Assembly: GCF_945859685.1 (NCBI RefSeq)
Contig: NC_079147.1
Coordinates: 282,635,679-282,699,678 of the forward strand
Reading direction: 5' to 3'
Source: Eupeodes corollae
Taxonomy: Eukaryota > Arthropoda > Insecta > Diptera > Syrphidae
DNA length: 64,000 nucleotides
Shown here: positions 1 through 11,872 of the stretch, one piece after another
How positions within the stretch are numbered: the stretch's first letter is position 1
How the letters are laid out: every line of letters begins with the position of its first letter
The notes under the pieces: model-generated
What the model was told of the DNA's origin: nothing
The model's input: only the letters and a program-made list of their open reading frames with translations
Database searches by the model: none
Translations under genes and position numbers: made by a program

Positions 1-2336
1 AAGGATATGACAATATTTTGAAGTTTATTCATTAAAATTGAGCAAGGTATGTGTATTGTGTTGAATATTGTCCTTTCCTCAGCCATTTTCCCGGTCGAGC
101 CCCCATAATAAAATGTTGGGGTGTTGAATGTTGATGGTGATTTTCAAGTCCAGTCTCCCTCTGTTGACACTCATGTGGAAATATTTTGAAATCACACCAA
201 AGGCCCCTCGTGATAACAGCTCGCTGTGGGGCTGCAACATCCCATCTCATAGCCTTTACAGCTTTCCGCATGAAGACCACAATAAATAATGTCACAACAT
301 GGCAATATGAGGCCGTATGGTATGGTTTTTGTGGACTTATAACCAAATTTGGCTCAGGATGCAGTAAAAATCAATCGCCCCTTCTCGGAAAAAACCACAG
401 GTGGCGGTGGTGGTATGTGGTGTGTGGTAAGTGGTAAATGATAAGAGGTGTGAGGGTAGCTAAGTTTTGTTGGCGTTATGACGATTTTGAGGTTTTACCA
501 AAAATTTACCAATTGAAAATTACAAATTCAAATTATTCCCTTGTTTCTTTTTTTCTCCCTAAAGAAGAGAAGGGATGATGATAAGGTAGGTCGAAGGTAG
601 GTACGTAATATTTCAATTCAGTTGAGAGGATATTTAATCCGGTTTGTTATAGAATTGAATTGAATAATACGCTTTTCACGGTAACTGATGTGGTTGTTGT
701 AATCTCTGCAAATCCGGTTATCACACAAGAAATTTATTGTTTTCGAATGAAAAAATAAGGGTATTGAATTTCCTTATGCTTGATTTTATGGTTGATTGGG
801 AATTTAACAAAAAAAAAAAAGTGGGAATCATGTCCGTTATTAAAAAAAAAATAAATACAATAAATACCATTTAAAGATTCTTGTTTCTAAAATCATCATC
901 AAAAAGAAAATGTTTGTTATGGTTAAAATCTATATGTTTGTGTGCAATATAAAGAGTGTTTTAAAATTTAATTTGGTGCTTTTTGTGTTATGAAGTACTC
1001 GGTCGACAAAATAACGCTTTTCTGTCCAACAAACAAAACAATACCCATTTAAAGTATTAAGATGTTTTAAATTCTAATCCTGTCTATAAATTTTTCTAAC
1101 ATATAAGATTTTTAAAATATGTCTCTTTAAAAATTCTAAATACAACCAAAACAGGGTTTACAGGCTAAGTTTGAATTAAAAATATCTCTTAACAATATTT
1201 ACCCATCTTTTTTTTTAGATACCATTTAAATCATTTTATTATCTTTATTAGTTTCTGGAAATTCTCATTAGTTATGAATCTCATTTAGACTATATATAAA
1301 GTTTTAAGCAAACCTTTAATATAATACTTTCATACTTTAGAAAAATAAGTATTGGAGTTAATTTTTAGTGCTGATTTCAAATCCAAATTTAAGTTTGAAC
1401 TATTCGCTGACATTTTGAAAACACCCTGTTTCAATATTAGTTTCATACTGTTTGGACAACAGATTCGTTACAAGAGCATAACTTACTTTTAAACCGTTTT
1501 GCCTTTTTCTGCTGAAAACCGTTTAAGCATAGATGGTTTAGCGATTCTTTTAAATTTTTGTAAGACACGTTAAATATAACAGCCTAAGAAGATTTTTCGT
1601 ATATTCTGTAAAATATTTTTCAACTTAATATTGAATATTGTGTTTTGTTTTTTAATTTTAAAAAACCTGACATTAATTTTGAAGTCAGATTTAATAAACC
1701 ATTTTTATAAAAATGAAGTTTCAATTATACTGAAAATAAATTGTCACTCTAATAGATGTAAAAACTATTACTATGTTGATCATTATTCATGGTATACTTG
1801 AAAACTTTTTTAGAGCAATAATTTTTCAAGTTATTCTAAAAACAATGATCATGATTATATGTTTTTATTTTTTTATTTATTTGACTTTTATTATTTCTTA
1901 CAGTTTCGGAATTACCTAAATTCGTAAATATGTAATATAAACTTTTTGGAACAGTTTGCACAAATAAGTGTAAATTAAAGTACATATTTTTTAATCCAAT
2001 GTTTATATTTATGGATGTTTAAAGTTCCTTTTTTGAAATGAAAGGTTCTTTTGTAAAAAAACCTTTCGAAAAATAGAAAAAAAAGGCTGACGTCTATCGA
2101 TGTATCTATCTTATAACCTTTTCAAACTATTCGTAACAATATCTTGTCTGAGGTACAAAATTTGAAGGATAATCCTAATTTGAATATGTTGAAATAGTTT
2201 GATTTCAAAATCTATTTCTAATAACGAGATTTTCAGTCGAAAACTATTTTTTTCCAGTTTTTTTAGTAACATTTTTTTTGAAAGTTTTTATTTCTTATAA
2301 GTGTAAACAAATACAAATTGGATTTTTCCATTAGGT
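1..2336. other. Non-coding AT-rich part of the duplication; no gene seen
   Basis: Positions 1-480 are GC-richer and almost identical to 44478-44955. A 104-codon frame on the minus strand (346-32) is open in both copies, but the four nucleotide differences I can see all change an amino acid, which argues against coding. Positions 987-1276 are missing from copy B between two copies of gttatga. Positions 2085-2336 are the decayed start of an old antisense CTR element (compare 47755-48310 in copy B). Confidence 0.55.
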
Positions 2337-4470
2337 AGAAATGGCGATCTCAAGGCAACCAAGCCTGAGATCCAATTAGCGCTGTAGTGCGCCGTTTTGA
2401 TACCAAAAACTCGTTTGACCTTTGATTGAAAGGGATAGATTGATAGAGAAGCTTCATAGCGATTATGTTATAGCCATTTTCTCGCATTGAGAAAAAATAT
2501 TAGGTTTCTAATCTTTGTCTCAGATAGCTCATCAAGTTCGTGCTTTTCCAAAGTATTTCATTCTAGTGTTTGGCAAAGCAGGACATTTGCAGAGGAAATG
2601 GATTATAGTTTCACTTTCTCTTTGGTCACTACAGCTACGGCAAATGGTATTGTAAGAGATACCCAACTTCTCTGCATGAACTCCTATAGGCCAATGTCCG
2701 GTACAAACCGCAACAATCCTGGCTATGTCTATCTTGCCTGCATAGCAGATCGTTTGTACGGGTTTTATTATAGGTGGGCCATATCTTCCTAGATATAAGG
2801 TAGTTGAGTTAATTGCTCCACCTTCGGTTTGATTCAGTTTGGTAGATAGAAAAGATTTTTCCCTTCATAGCACCAAGAGGAATGTTAACCATTTCCGCAA
2901 GTGAGCTATGAAGGGCCGATCCTTGCCTGGCTAGCTCTTCAGACCGTTCATTTCCCACGATACCACTATGGCCCGGAACCCAGATCAGGGTGACACCAAG
3001 GTTAATATTCAGGTTCGCAAGCTCATCGAGTAGTACCCGTAGCATGATGGTTAGTGCGTTGGACTGTCATGCAAGAGGTCTTGGGTTCAATCCCTGCCTG
3101 TGCCACCATAATTTAAAAAAATAATTTTCGCGGGTACTGCCTCTTGCGAGGAATTGACAATTCCTTCAAGAGTAATTCTTGTCATGAAAAAGTGCTTTCT
3201 CAAACTAGCCGTTCGGATTCGGCCTTAAATTGTAGGTCCCTTCCATTCCTGACAACAGTACTCGCACACAGGAATGGTTGAGAGTTGTAAGTCACTAGGC
3301 CCTGGTTCACAACGGACTGTTGCGCCACCCCATTTGATTTGATTTGAAGCTCATCGCGACATTGCTGGACCAGTTTAGATGAGGATATGGCCGAGTTAAT
3401 GGCTTTGACAGCTGCCTGACTGTCTGTAAAGATAGCCACATTTCGGATTCGGTTTGGGCTTTGTTTAAGTATCTTACATGCCTCCCTTATTGCCAGCAGT
3501 TCAGCCTGAAAAACGCTGGCAAATTCAGGAAGCCTAAAGGATTTGGCTACATTTAGGGACTCAGAAAAGATCCCAGAACCAACTCCGCACTCCATCTTTG
3601 TGCCGTCAGTAAAGATGGTCTTGTCGAAACCTATCTACACGATTTCATCTTCCCAATCTTCTCTGGATGGAAAAATAACCTTAGAACCCTTACTAAGGCT
3701 CAAAGTAGGAGTGCAGTAGTCAGTGTCTACCGAGATAATATCTGAGGGAATTAATTTCATTGTGTAGCTGTGACCATAAAGTTTTGACAACCAGCTGTTT
3801 GATTCCTTCAGCCTAATAGCGCTGTAGAAAATTATGTTTTTAATAAAAAGGTTGATTGGTAGGAGATCCAAAATAACGTTTAAGGCGTCCGTTGGGCAAT
3901 TACGCATATACCCTGTGGTGCCCACGCAAGCTGTTCTCTGAACCTTCTTTAGCTTATTAATATTATAGGCTTTGCTAATTTTACGGCTGTGTACGTCCAT
4001 AAAATCATCTTCGACTGAAGTCCCCACTTTTTGCCGAAAGTTTTGCTGCAGGCGTAGAAGGCAACACCGGCCTTCTTAACCCGTACTTCAATATTTAGTT
4101 TCCAGTTTAGTTTAGGGTCGAGTAAAATTCCCAAATATTTTGCACTGGAAGACAATGATAGGATTTGACCGTTGAGTCGAGGTAGCGTGAAGGGCGGTAC
4201 TTTAGTTTTGGTGGTAAAGAACAACAGTTCAGTTTTACTCTGGTTAACTCCTAGTCAACAACTTGTGGCCCAGTTGCTGTCTTTCTTCAAAGCTGACTCC
4301 GTGATTTCACTAATCACAGATGTGTACTTTCCTGACACCAATAGCACCAAATCATCCGCGAAAGCCATTACGTTTTTTCTAATGGAAAATATTCTTTCTG
4401 CTATATATGTATTATTTGGAAACTTAACTTCCGTCACTGTTTATTTCAACCTCTTATCTGAATGTTGACT
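2337..4470 (-). mobile_element. Decayed LINE fragment with RT, thumb and RNase H (I/LOA-like), 5' truncated
   Basis: Minus-strand pieces read in ORF2 order. The RT palm is at 4437-4255 and contains the FADDLVLLVSG catalytic motif. The thumb follows at 4224-3635 (AKYLGILLDPKLNW). RNase H begins near 3630 with TDGT, FQAELLAI and FTDSQAA, and resumes at 3018-2809 with WVPGHSGIVGNE. A cysteine/histidine C-terminal tail lies at about 2800-2500. Several stops and frameshifts break the frame, and endonuclease and ORF1 are missing. A SINE sits inside the RNase H region. RNase H in a LINE ORF2 points to I/LOA-type clades. The copy is absent from duplicate copy B. Confidence 0.82.
3029..3346 (+). mobile_element. 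tRNA-derived SINE inserted in LINE RNase H
   Basis: The first 75 bases resemble a tRNA. The A-box-like part is agcatgatggttagtgcg, the B box is ggttcaatccc, and gtgccacc pairs with the 5' end. A body of about 240 nt follows, ending in atttgatttgattt. The flanks carry a 10-bp target duplication, aagctcatcg, at 3019-3028 and 3347-3356. Removing the SINE and one duplicate reconnects the RNase H frame of the host LINE. A second copy lies at 52377-52694 and a tail fragment at 19377-19441. The anticodon position reads GTC, so a tRNA-Asp origin is possible but unproven. Confidence 0.9.
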
Positions 4471-4489
4471 ACATTGTGAGAGTACTTAA

Positions 4490-5075
4490 CATGGAGAAGC
4501 ATAGGCTACCGAGAAAGATAATGGAGTATGCGATTTAAACAAAAAAGCCGGTTGTAAAAGATTGGAATTTATAAGCTGGGGACGGTGGCTTGACCATGAA
4601 TTGGAGTATGAATGCGGTTTAATTGAAAAAGATGCTTTATCAAGTAATATCCTTCACTGATGAGAATGAAAGGTATGGGCATATTGAAAAAGCTCGCTTC
4701 TCAACGGAAAGGCAATATTATTCAAAGTAAGTACTTAATCTCAACGACAAAAACTATTTTACCAGCGAATATAACAATTCAAACATTGGATCCATATTTA
4801 ATATAAGAAGAGAACTGATCAGACTAAACTTTAGCCCCCATCGTAACGAGGTTATCGATCTTTGCATCTTCTGTCATCAGCATGAGGGAGAGGATGTACC
4901 TACAACTACTTAGGCGCTTGTACAATGCTGACGGAGATAAGGCGTGTTCACTTTGAAAAAAGCTTTCTGCAAGTTGAAGAGGTTATGAACTATCTGAATG
5001 GTGCGAACTTGATACGCCTTTACGAATTCCACAAAGAAGCGATAGAATACAGAGCCCGAATCATCGATTAACATT
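4490..5075 (+). mobile_element. Probable 3' end of a second LINE ORF2
   Basis: Broken plus-strand frames contain a zinc-knuckle-like CIFCHQHEGED (near 4860-4890) and end in MNYLNGANLIRLYEFHKEA before a stop near 5070. This is the usual C-terminus pattern of several insect LINEs, where a C-x2-C-x3-H stretch is followed by a helical basic end. Several stops and frame changes show it is dead. It abuts the antisense LINE at 2337-4470 in the copy A-only insert. Confidence 0.45.
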
Positions 5076-7960
5076 TTTTATTCAAACCAATAACAGGCTT
5101 AAGAATCCGTTTACCGAAAAAAATTTTGTTTTGATTTAACTAATATAAAAGTCCTAAAAATTTGTTTTGACTAAACTAAAAGTTCCTATTTAATATGTTA
5201 AATTACTTAATAAACATTGTGAAAAATACTGCCCCTTAGGCAGATGATAGTCCATGTCATGTCTTAAACATTTATTTAAAAGTTATAACTCTATAAATAT
5301 CAAAATTATAAACACGAAATAAAGAATATCAATCTATTTTTTTTTTAATACTTTTTTAAACTCTTAGAATTATCGACAGACGGACCAATGGGAAGTTATT
5401 AGTGATGGTTGAATCCTATCCCCTTTTAATTTGAAAACCGCTTTAAGCAATGTTTTAAATTTGTAACTAACCGTAGAAAGTTATTGTAATGTGTCGAATT
5501 TTTGTCAAATTTAACTGGTTGTTGTTTGACTTTTCTAGACTTCTAGAAACAGAATCAGAATCAAAACCCATCGTTTTAAAAGTGCTATTGAAAATGCTAG
5601 AGAACTGATCTAGCGCCTTCAATATCTGGATATAAAACCGCTTTTAAAATTTGTATAGTTTATTGTTTATATAAAGGGTCACATAACATCACCTTTTTCC
5701 TAATTAATATTTTAAAGTGTTGTTAAAGATTTAGCTATTCTAGATATATCTAAGACTTAGTATTGTTTATATTTTGTTTAAAAAAAAAAGAACATGTATT
5801 TTGTTTTTATATATATGAGTAGGGTTTTGTCTAGGGATAACTATCCGAACTTAAGTAAATGGAAATGATGCGTAACGCCTGGCCAACTAAACTCTCTGCA
5901 CACAAGGACAACGTAAGACTGAATAAGAATAACTATTCAATGTGGGTATGGAAAAGAAAATGAAAGGGGACGCTCGTTCTCTTTTGTTATGTCTGTCCGT
6001 TTGTTAAGTGGTCGGTTCTGTCTTGTTCGTCAGTTGGAGTAGGGTGATGTGTCGAGGTTTGGCCAATCCCACATACATATAGAAAAATATTAGTTGCATT
6101 CCTTTCTAAAACTTTCAACAAAATTTAAATAAGTTACTCCTTGCAGTATCAAATTGTTTTGAAATTAATACCTTTTTTTTCTTCAAATGTTTGAGCTCCA
6201 AATTATGTTTGTTTTTTTTTTCAATTTTTCTTTAATTCGACATAAATAATGTTTTTATTTTATTCTTCCTATCATATGTAGCGTATAAAGTTAACTGCTC
6301 GTGAGCTTGTTCGATGTTATTATGTCAAATAAAATTAATATTCCCTAAAAACCATACATTTTGAACTCGAAACATCGCGAATTTCTTAAACTTAGATTGA
6401 TTATTTCATTTTAAAATGGAAACTTAACAATTTTTATTTGTTTAAATTGTAATCTTCTATGACTTATGGTCCTTTAACTTGGATAAAATTCAACAGCTTT
6501 TAAGACTGTAAATTAAAGCTCCGATTTATGTTTGATTTATCTAATGAATTCAAAACTAGACTTAAAGTATTTATTCTTATCACAAATGAAATGGCACATT
6601 AATAATTAAACCATTATTTTTTTTGTTCATTTGTCGATAACTATCACACTTTTGATACGAATAAAAACCAAAATCCATTTTTTGCTTTTTGATTGCAATA
6701 TGTGATTATCACCTCAAACATCCGACTGTATTTCGTATGTTCTGCATCCATAAATCATCATCTATAAATTCATTAAAATATACTTTAATTCAATCCAATC
6801 AACATTTGTGTTATATAAAATTTATAATATAAAAACACACAAAAAATAAAACAAATATCTACAAATGAATAAAAATCAATTTGTCGACATCAGTGTTATA
6901 TCGATAAAAATAAATAAAATAAGTCAAATGGGGTCATCGGATATAGGACCATCCATATCGGATATACTCGCATAGAACCGACGGACCCGGACCCGGACAC
7001 GGACGCGACGGATGGACTGGACATGACCCATAGCATAGGCCAGGACATACGCACAAATAAACCCATCTATGCTATCCCCAGCCCATCCTCAGCTCATCGA
7101 GAATATAGAGCATTGTATTTCGGTTAAAACAAACTAAATTAATTCCACTTCATGACTTTGCAAACGCAAAGCATAATCCGCACGAATTAATAATAATAAA
7201 TCAATCAAATTCTATGTACCGAAAATTGTATGTTCTATGTATTTGTGTATTATATTTAAATTGATTTTCCTTAATTGTTTTAAAAATAAAATTATACTCT
7301 TTGTATAGGTAATTCAATGCAACTATAAATAGATTTTATTGTATTTTTGTTCATATTGTTTTATACTAAAATAATAATAATCAAAGTACATCAGTGAGGT
7401 TGGGTCAATTCGTCATTAGGATTAATATCAATCTAATGAAATTGATATCATTAAAATTTCTACCGTCCACTGTTAAATAGCTTTGCAATTTTTTTTAATA
7501 AATGCAATGTTCATACATACTGATGATTTAATATTAGAAATAATGAATTTTTTGAAACTAACTCTGTGTTTAACTCTGAGCACTGAAAAAATCGGCCCAA
7601 GAAGTTGGCGCATATCTTACACGATTAGTTCAAATCAATTAATTATTTTGTATGTTTGAAATTTTCAAAACGACACAAAACAGCTGATACCCTGATAAGA
7701 AGATTTAATAATTTAAATAATTTTTGTATTGGTGTACACTTAAGGTAAAGAGCCTTTCAAACAAAACTAGCTTAAGACCTTCAGTATGTGAGCTCTGGAT
7801 GTAAAGCATTAATTTTTAATGATTATTGTTCTTCTTAACATTTATACTTGAACTTGCTTAACTCTAACAACTGCTGCATCGTATGAAGTTTAATTTAAAC
7901 TTATATATTAAAAAAAGTTCAACCCACACAAAAAAATAGATTTTTGTTACATATATTCTT
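5076..7960. other. Non-coding duplicated DNA; no gene recognised
   Basis: AT-rich sequence without convincing frames. Positions 5380-5560 hold a distant CTR-like remnant (cgacagacgg...gggaagttat). Positions 5820-6180 have no match in copy B, which has different DNA there. Positions 6285-7895 match 53545-54918 very closely and include a GC-rich patch at 6960-7090 (cggacccggacccggacac) in an otherwise AT-rich setting. No splice-supported exon was found. Confidence 0.5.
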
Positions 7961-9314
7961 AAGATGCATAAACATAAGTCTTAAAATACAGGGTGTCCTG
8001 TGAAAAAATGGTCAACACTGAACATGGTGATGGGCCAGGTTATGAACTTTAAGAATTTGGTAATTTTTTTATTCCAAAACATAACAGCTTTTAGAAAATA
8101 AGCTATTTTGAATCGAATTCCAAAAAAAGAGGCTGGGATGCGACCCACACTGATAACTTCCCATCCCGTCTGTCGATTTGTCTTGCTTAAAAGTTTGTCT
8201 ATATGTACTCGTATCAATTTTTACCAAATTTGCGTACTATTTTTGTAGATTTTATTTTGTATGAAAAAACGGACTGTTGGATTTTAATATAAAAAATACT
8301 GAATATCGAAAACAATATTTTCTGTAAAATAAAATAAGTTTGAAGCCAATATTTTTTTTTTGAAAAGCTATTTGAGTCGAAAATCAATTTGTACCAACTT
8401 TTGTTAATTTGTTTTAGGTTTTTAATTTTTTGTACAAAAACTGTCAATTCGATTTTTTATTTTAATTTTACTGAATGTTGAAAACAATATTTCTTATAAA
8501 ATAAAATTAGCTTGAAGCCAATACCTACAATTTTTAAGAAGATATTTGAGTCGAAAATCAATTTTTACTAACTTTTATACCTTTTTTTTAGGTTTTTATT
8601 TTTTGTAAGAAACTGTCAATGCGATTTTTCTTAAACTTTGACCTAGTGTAAGAAATAATATTTCTTATAAGTAAAAATTAATAAGAAGCTATTATCTCAA
8701 ATTTTTGAAAAGATATTTGCGTCGAAAATCATTTTTTACCAACTTTTGTTAATTTTTTTTCGGTTTTTAATTTTTGTACAAAAATTGTCAATTCGATTTT
8801 TCTTAAAATTTGTCCTAATGGTGAAAACAAAATTTTACATAAGAAAAAATTAGTTAAAAGCTGTTACGTAAAATTTTTGGAAAGATATTTGTTTAAGTTT
8901 TTTTAGGTTTTTACTTTTTTTTTACAAAAACCGTCAATTCGATATTTTTCAAAATTTTAGTGAATGTTGACAACAATATTTTTTGAAAGATAAAAGTAAA
9001 TTAAAGCCAATATCTCAAAGTTTTGAAAAGATATTTGAGTCGAAAATCTATTTTTACCAAATTTTTTTTTTTTGGTTTATATTTTTTTGTAAAAAAACTG
9101 TCAATTCGATTTTTCTCAACATTTTGCAGAATGTTGAAAACAATATTTCTTTTAAGATAAAATAAGTTTAAAGCCTTAAGTTCAAGTTTTTGAAAAGACA
9201 TTTAAATCGATATTCAATTTTTACCAACTTTGAGTAATGTTATTTTTAGATTTTTATTTTTTATAAAAAAAACAACTGTCAATTCGATTTTTCTGAAAAT
9301 TTTTCTTAAAAAAT

Positions 9315-11319
9315 GTACGGATTACAAAAGGAAATACAAATTATTAAACGTGTTCTTTATTCGAGAGGTAAAATTCAAGAAAGGAAAAGACGAAATTGTG
9401 TAAAGTGATATGTGATAAGAAAAGTTCTTACAAATAAGCTTTTAATATCGTTGATAGATAACTAACAATGTTTGTTGCATATGAACTATACATAAGGTTA
9501 ATAGCTTAGTTTGTTTAATAGTTTTAATATTTTTATTCTAACACTCCCCCTCAACAGTAAAACGTTTAATCAAATTTTATTCCAATATTTGTAAAGCAAA
9601 AATAATGTTTGATTTTTGGTAAAGCTTTAGTAAGGCCATCCGCAACCATCTCATTCGTCGGAAGATATTTCACACGGACAGCACCTTCTTCAATAGCCTG
9701 TCGTATAAAATGGTACTTGTAATGAATATGCTTCGTCCTTAAATATTTGCCACCATATTCTGCTATGTGTTGAGCACTCTGGTTGTCACAGAAAATGGTC
9801 GTTGCTTCGGAATTTGCACAGTTTAGCTCCTCGAGTAAGTAGCGAAGTGAGTATGCTTCCTTTGCTCCCTCAGTTTAGGCAATGTATTCCGCTTCAGCGC
9901 TTGAAGTGGCAACAGTTTGTTGTTTCCTCGATTCCCAACTTATGGCAGCACCTACAAATACAAAACAGTAACCGCTTTGAGATTTGGAATCATTCCTATC
10001 CTCCGCCCAACTTGCGTCAACATATCCAATTAAAGGTAACCCCGTTTTTCTGAATTCAAGCCTTGCGTGTTTTGTAGCATTTATATATCGAAGTAAGTTA
10101 ATAGCAGTAGTCCAATGTCGTTTTTTCGGATTTTGACTGAACTGTGAAAGTGTACTTACCCTATAAGTAATATCGGGACTGCTAAATACAGAAAGATGCA
10201 TTAAATAACCTATAAGTTCCTGATACTTCACGCATTCTATTGGCTCATTTTCTGTTCCTTCTCAAGCTTTAACTTAGCCTGCATTGGTGGGTTTAATGGT
10301 TTTGAATTTTGTAATTTGTATTTTGAAATAAGTTTGTTAATATAACTGGTTTGGCATATTGAGAGCATGCCCTGCTCCTTTGAAATTTCTAATCCAATAC
10401 ATAAAGATGGATGACCTAGATATCGTATTTCAAAACATTGTGACAGGCTTTGCTTTATTTCTATAACAAAGTTGTTTTCATTCGATGCGATGACTATGTC
10501 ATCACAATATATTCCTAATATAGTGCTTAAATGATTGTTATTGATTCGAAAATAAATGAAGTTATCATATTTAGATTGGGTAAGTTAAAATATTTTTAGT
10601 TTATCATTTAAAGTTTTGTGCCACTCTCTACTGGCTAGTTTTTTTTCATCCGTATAATGCTTTATGAAGACGAAAAACTTTACTCGGATGACCAGCATCA
10701 ACAAAACCGTCTGGTTGTTTCATAAAAATTTCCTCCTTCAAATGTCCGTTCAAAAACGCCGTTGATACATCTAGATGGTGAAGCTGTAAATCATGTTCTG
10801 CAGACAAGGCGTACATCATCCGCAGAGAACTTTGACGAATTACTGGCGAATATGTATTCATATAGTCAATTCCGTATCTTTGATTGTAGCCCTGTGCCAC
10901 AAGTCTTGCTTTTCAACGATCTACACTCCCATCTGGCAAATATTTGGTTTTAAAAACCCATCGACATCCGATTGCGTTTCTATCTGGGGGAAAATCAGAA
11001 AGAGTCCAGGTATTATGCTTCATCAAGCAACTGTATTCATCTTTCATAGCCATATACAATTCCCCTGCATAGTTTAGGTAAAGTTTGTAATTCTTGATAA
11101 TTGGCTGACACGCATTGAAAACTCTTTCTACAGCTAAATTTGAATTGTGTCTTGCTCTTGTTCGGCTACTAACCACATCTTTCAACTATTCTGCTGACAT
11201 TTTTTTCTTATTTATTTTCTTTATTTTATTTTCTTCGATATTTTCAAAATTTAATTCATTTTTGTCTTCGTTTAAAAAATCTTCGGCTTCCAAAAATTTA
11301 TCTTCACATTCTTCCTTTT
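9315..11319 (-). mobile_element. 5'-truncated copia-type LTR retrotransposon
   Basis: Minus strand. The 3' LTR is 9543-9315 (229 bp, TG...CA), directly preceded by a G-rich polypurine tract ending gaggggg (9544-9553). Upstream are RNase H at 10231-9560 (ADI-type end, SSAEAEY), RT at 11185-10250 with STAFLNG and a YCDD catalytic box, and an acidic linker near 11315-11190. Gag, protease, integrase and the 5' LTR are missing. One stop lies in RNase H and others in RT. It lies inside an antisense CTR element, and the empty site survives in copy B near 57620, so it arrived after the two copies separated. Confidence 0.88.
9560..11185 (-). pseudogene. copia pol remnant (RT and RNase H)
   Basis: Broken pol frames run from 11185 down to about 9560. 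RT motifs include WVFKTKY (11185-10913), MAQGYNQRYGIDYMNTYSPV (10900-10646) and a YCDD box with IVIAS near 10510. RNase H follows with LIGYVDASWAEDRNDSKSQS and SSAEAEYIA, then a stop near 9880 and a continuing frame to about 9560 (KHIHYKYHFIR). Gaps between frames hold stops and frameshifts. In the intact family this polyprotein makes cDNA in cytoplasmic particles. This copy cannot. Confidence 0.8.
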
Positions 11320-11872
11320 TCATCAGATGCCAAAAACATTATTGTTCGGTGCATAAAATTGTTTTGGAGATGAAATCATATTTTAGTCGTAAAATTTTGG
11401 AAGTGACAAATTAATTTTTTCAGTTTTTTTGATTTATAAAAAAAGACTGTTAAATGGATTTTTTTCAAAAAATATACTTCTTTGATATCACGTTACGATA
11501 ATATACAATATATTGGCATAAAATTTAATTAACACTCTAGCGGTATTTAGGGTTTACCAAAATTTTCACCTTTTTTTCAAATTGCTATGGTAAAAAAACC
11601 ACCCACTCAATTTTGTTGAGAGCCCTTTCTGCCTTATTTTCTGTATAACAAAATATATTTGAAACCGATATCTCTTCTGGTTCTTGAGCTATGGACGACG
11701 AAAACAACGTCGCGAACGAACGGACGTACGAACGTATGTACTTACACACGCACGCACAGACATCTTTCTGAAAATCTTTTATTTAGACTCTAGGGACCTT
11801 GAAACGTCGAGAAATGTCAAAATTTTCAATTTGACAAATCGGACCAATTACAATAACTTCCTATGGGAAGTT

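Larger units (their letters stand above)
8122..11872 (-). mobile_element. CTR element, antisense, split by copia
   Basis: Read on the minus strand it starts with the palindromic AACTTCCCATAGGAAGTT end (11872) and finishes with CCCAGCCTC followed by Ts (8122). In between are a short ACGT-rich microsatellite (11700-11760) and several repeats of a unit of about 170 bp, each with a motif like tcgaattgacag (8430-9300). The copia fragment 9315-11319 interrupts it. Copy B keeps the uninterrupted version at 57084-58152. No coding capacity. Confidence 0.85.

Noticed and set aside
32..437. Overlapping frames of 104 and 83 codons, also open in copy B (44508-44916)
   Set aside because: The few nucleotide differences between copies nearly all change the amino acid in both frames, and no domain or splice signal is present.
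3031..3105. Possible functional tRNA gene (also 52377-52450)
   Set aside because: The cloverleaf is imperfect and it is joined to a shared body of about 240 nt with a target duplication, so it is a SINE head.
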